Of a stretch of 64,000 bases of DNA, positions 59,001 through 64,000 are shown piece after piece; positions within the stretch are counted from its first letter, which is position 1; each line of letters opens with the position of its first letter. The stretch is from JAVMKJ01 sp031732855 (GTDB lineage: Bacteria > Pseudomonadota > Gammaproteobacteria > Competibacterales > Competibacteraceae), in assembly GCA_031732855.1 (NCBI GenBank), contig JAVMKJ010000142.1, positions 18,307-82,306 of the forward strand. Direction: 5' to 3'. The translations under genes and the position numbers were made by a program. The notes beneath the pieces were generated by a model. The model did not search any database, was not told the origin of the DNA, and saw only the letters and a program-made list of their open reading frames with translations.

Positions 59001-60062
59001 GTGCGGCTGAAATACCCGGCTCTGTTCGGCGGCGGAGAGACGGGCGTACAGGGGTAAAATTTCAGTATTGGGCGGATGGTGCTTGCGCAGGGTCTCCGCC
59101 GTCTCCCGAATCTCCCGTTCCCCGGACAGGAAGATCAAAATATCACCCGGACCTTCTGTCCAGACCTCGTCCACCGCGTCCAGGATCGCCTGCTGCAAAT
59201 CGCGGTCGCGCTCGTCCTCGTCCGCCGCCAGCAACGGCCGGTAGCGCACTTCCACCGGATGGAGACGCCCGGAAACCTCGATGATCGGCGCGCCATCGAA
59301 ATGGCGGGAGAAGCGGTCCGGGTCGATGGTGGCCGAGGTGATGATCAGCTTTAAATCCGGCCGGCGCGGCAGCAGGCGCTTGAGATAGCCCAGCAGGAAG
59401 TCGATGTTCAGGCTGCGCTCGTGGGCCTCGTCGAGGATGATGACTTCGTATTGATCGAGCCCCCGGTCGCCCTGGGTTTCCGCCAGCAGGATGCCGTCGG
59501 TCATCAGCTTGACCACGGTATCCGGTCCCACCCGATCGGAAAACCGCACCTGGTAACCGACCCGGCCGCCGACCGCGGTGCCCAGTTCGGCGGCGATCCG
59601 GGCCGCCACCGACCGGGCCGCGATCCGGCGCGGCTGCGTGTGGCCGATCAACCCGGCGGCGCCCAAACCCAGCGAGAGGCAGATCTTCGGCAGTTGCGTG
59701 GTTTTGCCGGACCCGGTTTCGCCGCAGATCACCACCACCGGATGCTCGCGAATGGCGGCGGCGATGGCGGCGCGGTGGGCGCTGATCGGCAGGCTGTCGT
59801 CGAAGCTCGGCACCGGCAGCAACGCGCGGCGTTCCCGCAACCGCGCGGAGGCGGCCTCCAGTTCCGCGGCCAATTGCTCCAGCCCGCGATCCAGCGGTTT
59901 GCCCTCGCGCAAGCGCTGGCGCAAACCCCGCAGGCGGCGGGCGAAAAGAGCGCGGTCGCGAGTCGGACAATCGGGCAACCGGCCGTGCAGAGAAGCGAGA
60001 ATTTTTTCCACAAAAAATTCCAAGATTTTGTTTGGAAAGATTAAAATCGCGCCAAATGGCAA
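56082..60062 (-). CDS. hrpA: ATP-dependent RNA helicase HrpA
   Basis: 1326 residues, the size of E. coli HrpA (about 1300). DEAH-box motifs: GETGSGKTTQLPKI (motif I), LDEAHERSLNIDFLLGYLK (II), ITSATIDPDRFSRHF (III), LATNVAETSLTVPGI (V) and QRAGRCGRVSAG (VI); HA2/OB and the long HrpA C-terminal region follow. It unwinds RNA and aids rescue of stalled ribosomes and mRNA processing. No ATG start exists; TTG 60062 is the longest, GTG 60011 also fits. Residues about 945-960 (GEGWGGGGERL) are encoded by a degenerate REP-like repeat at 57186-57230 and interrupt the family alignment. Confidence 0.95.
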   Translation of the reverse strand: MPFGAILIFPNKILEFFVEKILASLHGRLPDCPTRDRALFARRLRGLRQRLREGKPLDRGLEQLAAELEAASARLRERRALLPVPSFDDSLPISAHRAAIAAAIREHPVVVICGETGSGKTTQLPKICLSLGLGAAGLIGHTQPRRIAARSVAARIAAELGTAVGGRVGYQVRFSDRVGPDTVVKLMTDGILLAETQGDRGLDQYEVIILDEAHERSLNIDFLLGYLKRLLPRRPDLKLIITSATIDPDRFSRHFDGAPIIEVSGRLHPVEVRYRPLLAADEDERDRDLQQAILDAVDEVWTEGPGDILIFLSGEREIRETAETLRKHHPPNTEILPLYARLSAAEQSRVFQPHGRPRIVLATNVAETSLTVPGIRYVIDPGTARISRYSPRSRIQRLPVEKISQASARQRAGRCGRVSAGVCVRLYAEEDFQSRPAFTDPEILRTHLAAVILQMSALNLGRPEDFPFVDPPDSRQISDGFRLLFELRAMDERRRITELGRQVAKLPVDPRLGRMLLAAREEACLREVLVVVAALAIQDPRERPLEKQQAADEKHRRFRDEDSDFLALLRLWDYYHEQARQLSRNQLRNLCRADFLSFVRMREWHDLHQELLGRVTEMGMRLNGDPAPYDSLHRALLAGLLGHLGLKQEESVYLGAHGRNFYLFPGSGLFRKRPRWVMAAELVETARLYARTVARIEPEWVEGLAGHLLKREFAEPHWEKRSAQVTATERVTLYGLPVVAGRRVNYGPLDPALARGIFIRQALVEGEFHCKAPFFQHNRRLLAELAELEVRARRDLWADEEAVHRFYDERVPEGVYSGPTFETWRKEAERQNPRLLFLDRAALLAEAGPATDGERFPDHLDLDGLKLPLSYRFTPGAEDDGVTLIVPLAAVNQVDPRRLDWLVPGLRAERMAALLKSLPKALRRNFVPVPNYVQALLEVIESGKATSVLAGEGWGGGGERLPRSLVSAMTEHLQRMTGVAIPEDAWNMEAVPRHLRMRFQVVNVDGKVLAVGRDWAALQAQLRGEARSSFAALPTPEFERERLRDWDFGELPEEVSFVRNGIQLRGYPALVAETDGSLGLRVLDSPARAEAATRIGLRRLIAWRLGPAFKQLARDLPHFQRMTLHYVGLGTQEALRENVLDAILDRAFLAEPSLPRDRAAFDALLERGKSRLAAARVEVCEVADAVLSAYHEVRRSLSDDPIWVEAMADVRDQLARLVYPGFLSQTPPEWLPHLPRYLRAIVLRLQKLRQAPDKDRQRRGDIIRLWESCRRQLERNARQEKHDPELIRFRWLLEELRVSQFAQELRTLVPVSVKRLEEQWGRIRQG
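57186..57230. repeat. Degenerate REP-like repeat read in frame inside hrpA
   Basis: The left arm (CACCCCCCCCACCCCAACC then CTCTCCC) matches the leader and left half of the copy at 47863; the right arm is degraded to GGACGGAGG. The frame of hrpA is kept open through it. Confidence 0.65.
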
Positions 60063-60273
60063 ATGCCCGGCATTCCGGCATCAGGCTTGCGCGCGCGCAT
60101 ACAAAATTTGCTTGCGGAACACAACGCTTTCACGTACTTTCCGCCACGGGTGGAGGTCGCGAGCCTCCAGATACCCAAAGTCGGCCCCGCCTTCACCGAA
60201 CTTTCCCGTGAAAATTTCGGCATTCCGGGCGGCTCGGCAGATAAGAAAATATTTTGTCCTTGAGGTTGTATTA

Positions 60274-60489
60274 ATGCGTACTGGTACTGTGAAGTGGTTT
60301 GACGAGGCCAAGGGGTTCGGTTTCATCGCCCCCGAGGACGGCAGCAGCGATGTGTTCGTCCATTATTCGGTAATCGAGGGCAAGGGGTTCCGAACCCTGG
60401 CGGAAAACCAGAAAGTCGAGTTCGAGTTCAAGGTCGGTCCCAAGGGCCCGCAAGCCACGATGGTCAAGAAATTCGCGGCTGCAAAATAA
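60274..60489 (+). CDS. Cold-shock protein, CspA family
   Basis: 71 residues, a single cold-shock domain with RNP1 KGFGFIAPEDG and RNP2 VFVHYSVI, and the N-terminal GTVKWFDEAKG. It binds single-stranded RNA/DNA as a chaperone. Translation begins at ATG 60274, preceded by TTGAGGTTGTATTA. About 210 bases separate it from the divergent hrpA gene, leaving room for the long 5' leader usual for cold-inducible csp mRNAs, though cold induction is only inferred. Confidence 0.95.
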   Translation: MRTGTVKWFDEAKGFGFIAPEDGSSDVFVHYSVIEGKGFRTLAENQKVEFEFKVGPKGPQATMVKKFAAAK

Positions 60490-60513
60490 CAATCCCCCAC
60501 CAACCTTATCCAG

Positions 60514-60546
60514 CCAAAGCCCCGCCCCACGCGGGGCTTTGGCGTT
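60514..60546 (+). terminator. Intrinsic terminator after the cold-shock gene
   Basis: CCAAAGCCCCGC and GCGGGGCTTTGG form a perfect 12-base-pair stem with a five-base loop (CCCAC), followed by CGTTT. It is 24 bases after the stop codon. Confidence 0.85.
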
Positions 60547-60559
60547 TGATGGGCTCCGC

Positions 60560-60565
60560 TATAAT
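60560..60565 (+). promoter_or_regulatory. Candidate -10 box of typA
   Basis: TATAAT sits 33 bases before the GTG start of typA, directly downstream of the cold-shock gene terminator. The -35 is not clear (CTTTGG 17 bases upstream is weak and lies inside the terminator stem). Confidence 0.4.
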
Positions 60566-60597
60566 GCCCTGCCCGTTTCAGCCCAACCGGCCGCACC

Positions 60598-62418
60598 GTG
60601 ATCGAAAAACTTCGTAATATCGCCATTATCGCCCACGTGGACCACGGCAAGACCACGCTGGTGGACAAACTGCTGCAACAATCCGGCACGCTCGACGAAC
60701 GCGCCGCGCCGCCCGAACGGGTGATGGATTCCAACGTCCTGGAACGGGAGCGCGGCATCACCATCCTCGCCAAGAACACCGCCCTGTACTGGCGGGACTA
60801 CCATATCAACATCGTGGACACGCCGGGACATGCCGATTTCGGCGGCGAGGTCGAGCGGGTGCTGTCCATGGTCGACTCCGTGTTGCTGCTGGTGGACGCG
60901 GTGGACGGACCGATGCCGCAAACCCGTTTCGTCACCCAGAAAGCCTTCGCCATGGGCTTCCGGCCGATCGTCGTCATCAACAAGATCGACCGGCCCGGCG
61001 CCCGGCCGCACTGGGTGCTGGACCGTACCTTCGATCTGTTCGACCGGTTGGGCGCCAGCGACGAACAACTGGATTTCCCGGTGATCTACGCCTCGGCGCT
61101 GCACGGCTACGCGGGACTGGACGAGACCGTGCGTTCCGGCGACATGACCCCGCTGTTCGAGACCATCATCGAGCAGGTCAGACCGCCGCAGGTCGATCCC
61201 AAGGGACCGTTTCAATTACAGGTCAGTTCCCTGGACTATAACAGTTACGTGGGGGTGATCGGCATCGGCCGCATCCGCCGGGGCAAGGTCAAAACCAACA
61301 CGCCCGTCGCGATCGTCGACCATCGCGGCAATCGCCGCGCCGGCCGGGTGCTGCAAATCCTCGGCTTTCAGGGCCTGGAACGGATCGAATTCCCCGAAGC
61401 ATCCGCCGGCGACATCGTGGCCTTCACCGGCATCGACGGGCTGGGCATTTCCGACACGCTGTGCGATCCCGGCAACGTCGAGCCGCTGCCGCCGCTCAAG
61501 GTGGACGAGCCGACCATGAGCATGACCTTCCAGGTCAACACCTCGCCGTTCGCCGGTCGCGAAGGAAAATATGTCACCAGCCGCCAGTTGCGCGAGCGGC
61601 TGTACCGGGAATTGATACACAACGTGGCGCTGCGGATCGAGGACACCGAGGATCCCGACAAATTCAAGGTTTCCGGGCGCGGCGAACTGCACCTGTCGAT
61701 CCTGATCGAAAACATGCGCCGCGAGAGCTACGAGCTGGCGGTATCGCGCCCGGAGGTGATCGTCCGCGAGATCGACGGCGAAACCTGCGAACCCTTCGAG
61801 CAGTTGACGGTGGACGTCGAGGAGCAGCATCAGGGCGCGGTGATGGAAAAACTCGGCGAGCGCCGCGGCGATCTGCTGGACATGCAGCCCGACGGCAAGG
61901 GCCGGGTGCGGCTGGACTATCTGATCCCGGCTCGCGGCCTGATCGGCTTCCAGACCGAGTTCCTGACCACCACCTCGGGCACCGGCCTGCTGTACCACGT
62001 GTTCGACCGCTACGGCCCGCTGAAGAAGGGGGCCATCGGCGCGCGGATCAACGGGGTGCTGATCGCCAACGCCACCGGCAAGACGCTGGCCTACGCCCTG
62101 TTCAACCTGCAGGAGCGGGGCCGGATGATGGTCGCCCCCGGCGACGAAGTCTACGAGGGCATGATCGTCGGCATTCACTCCCGCGACAACGACCTGGTGG
62201 TCAACCCGCTCAAGGCCAAGCAACTGACCAACATCCGCGCCGCCGGCTCCGACGAGAACATCCTGCTGACTCCGCCGGTGCGATTGAGCCTGGAACAAGC
62301 CCTGGAATTCATCGACGACGACGAACTGGTCGAGGTCACCCCGAAGTCCATCCGCCTGCGCAAGAAACTGCTGCTGGAACACGAGCGCAAGCGGGCGGCA
62401 AGACGGGAGGCCGGCTGA
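60598..62418 (+). CDS. typA: Ribosome-associated translational GTPase TypA/BipA
   Basis: 606 residues, the standard length. GTPase motifs: G1 AHVDHGKTT (14-22), G2 region with the RGITI motif (ERGITILAKN), G3 DTPGHADF, G4 NKIDRPGA and G5 YASALHGYAG. Domains II/III and the TypA-specific C-terminal domain (LTTTSGTGLLYHVF, KGAIGARINGVLI, LTNIRAAGSDENILLTPP) follow. It aids 50S assembly and growth under cold and other stress. Start codon is GTG. It lies immediately after a cold-shock gene. Confidence 0.97.
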   Translation: MIEKLRNIAIIAHVDHGKTTLVDKLLQQSGTLDERAAPPERVMDSNVLERERGITILAKNTALYWRDYHINIVDTPGHADFGGEVERVLSMVDSVLLLVDAVDGPMPQTRFVTQKAFAMGFRPIVVINKIDRPGARPHWVLDRTFDLFDRLGASDEQLDFPVIYASALHGYAGLDETVRSGDMTPLFETIIEQVRPPQVDPKGPFQLQVSSLDYNSYVGVIGIGRIRRGKVKTNTPVAIVDHRGNRRAGRVLQILGFQGLERIEFPEASAGDIVAFTGIDGLGISDTLCDPGNVEPLPPLKVDEPTMSMTFQVNTSPFAGREGKYVTSRQLRERLYRELIHNVALRIEDTEDPDKFKVSGRGELHLSILIENMRRESYELAVSRPEVIVREIDGETCEPFEQLTVDVEEQHQGAVMEKLGERRGDLLDMQPDGKGRVRLDYLIPARGLIGFQTEFLTTTSGTGLLYHVFDRYGPLKKGAIGARINGVLIANATGKTLAYALFNLQERGRMMVAPGDEVYEGMIVGIHSRDNDLVVNPLKAKQLTNIRAAGSDENILLTPPVRLSLEQALEFIDDDELVEVTPKSIRLRKKLLLEHERKRAARREAG

Positions 62419-62568
62419 ATTATTTTCCCCCGGTCGTGGCAAGCTCCCTTCCAGCCACTATAATGCGCGGCCTTGGAGAAGAGCCGTGCCCGGCATCGCC
62501 AATGTTTCCTTATTTTCAAACCCGTGGGCCACAAGCCCGATAATAATCCACCTGAAGAGAGCAATTGT

Positions 62569-63135
62569 ATGGCGGAACAAAAACTCGGCAATCCAGCCGT
62601 CGTCGGCTTGGCCGGCTTCGGCCTGACCACTCTGGTCCTGCAATTCCACAACGTCGGCTGGATGCCCAGCATCGGCCCGGTGGTCTGGCTGGGCCTGATG
62701 TTTGGGGGCCTGGCGCAGCTCATCGCCGGCCTGCAGGAAATGAAGACCGGCAACAATTTCGGCTACTGCGCCTTCACCTCGTATGGCGCCTTCTGGATTG
62801 CCCTGTGCTTCATGCTGTTGGGCAATAAATACGATCTGTTCAAGGCCGGCACCGAAGATGTCGGCTGGTTCCTGGTGGCCTGGACCCTGTTCACGGTGAT
62901 CCTGTGGATTGGCTCGTTGCGCATCCACGGCGCGATGGCCTTCACCTTCACCACGCTGCTCGTCGGCTTCATTCTGCTCGATCTGGCGCATTTCGGTTAT
63001 CCCGGCCTGACCGTGGTGGCCGGCTACGAATTGATGGTCTGCGCGCTGGCCGCCTGGTACATGATGGCGCGCGTCATCCTGAACGAGATCTATGGCAAGG
63101 AGATCTTGCCGGCGGGCAAGCCCTGGGTTTCCTGA
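62569..63135 (+). CDS. satP: GPR1/FUN34/YaaH-family acetate/succinate transporter
   Basis: 188 residues with six hydrophobic helices. Family blocks are LGNPAVVGLAGFGLTTLVLQ (the NPAPLGL-like signature), GLMFGGLAQLIAGLQEMKTG and FGYCAFTSYGAFWIAL. The family takes up acetate and succinate with protons, or acts as an anion channel. ATG at 62569 after GAAGAGAG. A periplasmic Cache-domain protein is encoded 53 bases downstream and may be co-transcribed, suggesting organic-acid sensing or uptake. Confidence 0.9.
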   Translation: MAEQKLGNPAVVGLAGFGLTTLVLQFHNVGWMPSIGPVVWLGLMFGGLAQLIAGLQEMKTGNNFGYCAFTSYGAFWIALCFMLLGNKYDLFKAGTEDVGWFLVAWTLFTVILWIGSLRIHGAMAFTFTTLLVGFILLDLAHFGYPGLTVVAGYELMVCALAAWYMMARVILNEIYGKEILPAGKPWVS

Positions 63136-63188
63136 ACGACCCGGCTTCCCTCGCTCTCACCACCGAATCACTTGGAGGATCTTTAAAG

Positions 63189-63743
63189 ATGCGAAAAACA
63201 ACGCTTGCTCTGGCCGGCCTGACCTTGGCCCTGGGCGTCACGCCCGCCATCACCATGGCCGCCGATCCCAATGCCGCCACCCCCGAGGAAGTGATCACCA
63301 AGGTGCATGAAGCCGTCCAGTACCTGAACGACAAGGGCCTGGCGGGCTTCTCGGACTTCAACAACAACAAGGATGCCCGCTGGGTGTGGAAGGACAGCTA
63401 CGTGTTCGTCTATAGCTGCCGGGACAACGTGATGATCGCCCACCCGCTGCGGCCGGATATGGTGGGCAAACCGATCCTGCAGATGAAGGACGACAAGGAT
63501 AAATCGGTGTTCCAGGAAATGTGCAAGGCCGGCGCCAACCGCGATGGTGGTTGGGTCGAATACTGGTGGCCGAAACCGGGCGAAGCCAAGGCTTCCCGCA
63601 AGATCTCCTTCGTCCATAGCGCCGAGGTTTCCTTCAAACCCGACATCCAAGTCGGCGCCGGCATTTACGACGAGAAGATGAGCGTCGAGGATTTGAACAA
63701 GCTCGCCGCGCAGCTCAAGCAGCCGAAGAAGGACGCGCCGTAA
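63189..63743 (+). CDS. Periplasmic single-Cache-domain protein
   Basis: 184 residues with a cleavable signal peptide (MRKTTLALAGLTLALGVTPA, then ITMAADPN). The body is one type-2 Cache domain: KDSYVFVYSCRDNVMIAHPL, MVGKPILQMKDDKDKSVFQEM, GGWVEYWWPKPGEAKASRK and GAGIYDEK. Stand-alone Cache proteins bind small ligands such as organic acids and may present them to membrane receptors. A GGAGG lies nine bases before the ATG. Immediately downstream of satP; a possible acetate-related function is inference from context. Confidence 0.85.
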   Translation: MRKTTLALAGLTLALGVTPAITMAADPNAATPEEVITKVHEAVQYLNDKGLAGFSDFNNNKDARWVWKDSYVFVYSCRDNVMIAHPLRPDMVGKPILQMKDDKDKSVFQEMCKAGANRDGGWVEYWWPKPGEAKASRKISFVHSAEVSFKPDIQVGAGIYDEKMSVEDLNKLAAQLKQPKKDAP

Positions 63744-63780
63744 GCAAGCCGTCCTCGGACAGTCGAGGAAAACCAGACCG

Positions 63781-63801
63781 CCCCGGCTAAGCCGGGGGTT
63801 T
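63781..63801 (+). terminator. Intrinsic terminator after the Cache gene
   Basis: CCCCGGC-TAA-GCCGGGG forms a seven-base-pair stem followed by GTTT, 38 bases after the stop codon. The U-tract is short, so efficiency may be moderate. Confidence 0.6.
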
Positions 63802-63814
63802 ACCTAATTTAGAA

Positions 63815-63940
63815 GCTGTCTAAAAACTGAATATTATTAAATCAATAACTTATATGTGGGAGCGGCCTTGGCCGCGATGGCTGACCCTCATATCGCGGCC
63901 AAGGCCGCTCCCACAATCAACAAATTAGTTTTTAGACAGC
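63815..63940. mobile_element. REPIN-like element nested in terminal inverted repeats
   Basis: Outer inverted repeats of 14 bases, GCTGTCTAAAAACT (63815-63828) and its complement (63927-63940), enclose an inner 24-base inverted pair (63855-63878 and 63892-63915) beginning TGTGGGAGCGGCC. The inner unit resembles pseudomonad REP sequences, and its inverted doublet with a 13-base spacer has the form of a REPIN. No coding capacity. Confidence 0.75.
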
Positions 63941-63947
63941 CTCTTAA

Positions 63948-64000
63948 TTATTTGTCCCGCGGCACCACGTTGGCATTGCCCCGGTACGTCACCACCTCGT
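63948..64000 (-). CDS. 3' end of an unidentified gene (start outside window)
   Basis: The minus strand at the right edge is open from the border to a TAA complementary to 63948-63950 and encodes VVTYRGNANVVPRDK at the C-terminus. Too short to name. Its stop codon is only eight bases from the REPIN-like element. Confidence 0.45.
   Translation of the reverse strand, partial: EVVTYRGNANVVPRDK

Noticed and set aside
1..64000. CRISPR arrays, tRNA or rRNA genes
   Set aside because: No regularly spaced repeats, and no cloverleaf with T-loop GTTCRANNC context was noticed; a covariance search would be needed to be sure.

Overview
This window reads as chromosomal DNA of a high-GC gammaproteobacterium. 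Support comes from the nrdR-ribD-ribE-ribB-ribH-nusB gene order, a gamma-type GshA, HrpA, an entericidin-type lipoprotein, pseudomonad-like inverted REP pairs and a GPR1/FUN34/YaaH acetate carrier. A 3-hydroxybutyryl-CoA dehydrogenase, an enoyl-CoA hydratase, malic enzyme and the acetate carrier would suit an acetate/PHA-cycling bacterium such as the Competibacteraceae, but that placement is inference, not proof.

Layout. 1-7.4 kb: cofactor and one-carbon core (thiE end, hemL, glyA, nrdR, riboflavin genes, nusB). 7.5-24.4 kb: ordinary metabolism and transport (MBL hydrolase, TPR protein, two alpha/beta hydrolases, AEC and EamA transporters, hotdog thioesterase, class II DAHP synthase, glutamine amidotransferase, gshA, M17 aminopeptidase, hydroxyacyl-CoA dehydrogenase, crotonase, malic enzyme). 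24.5-33.4 kb: an envelope signalling cluster made of a secreted seven-repeat PEGA protein, a transmembrane Ser/Thr kinase with a periplasmic SUMF1 domain, a second transmembrane kinase-like SUMF1 protein whose catalytic residues are gone (a pseudokinase), a divergent PP2C phosphatase and a small membrane protein. 33.5-38 kb: small genes, a PEP-CTERM surface protein, a MITE-like element, an AT-rich scarred region carrying a duplicate of the pgi 3' end, and an RHH/PIN toxin-antitoxin pair. 38-47.6 kb: pgi, a membrane-anchored coiled-coil protein, a GH18-deacetylase-GT2 fusion and a secreted glycosidase-like protein, probably for an exopolysaccharide. 48.2-51.8 kb: a vWA-PP2C-kinase set matching the TerY-P triad. 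51.9-56 kb: TetR regulator, GT4 glycosyltransferase, an AAA ATPase joined to a PD-(D/E)XK-like domain, and a Trypco1-domain protein. 56-64 kb: hrpA, cold-shock gene, typA, satP, a periplasmic Cache protein, and a REPIN-like element.

Two separate Ser/Thr kinase-phosphatase circuits lie within 28 kb of each other. The first faces the periplasm through SUMF1 domains that lack the cysteines of true formylglycine-generating enzymes. The second couples kinase and phosphatase to a vWA protein and a helix-hairpin-helix tail. The first is the best candidate here for an undescribed system.

A family of short C-rich/G-rich palindromes is scattered through the window. It sits between genes and also inside genes: in-frame in ribD and hrpA, and at the 3' end of the aminopeptidase gene. 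No tRNA, rRNA, CRISPR array or complete insertion sequence was recognised.
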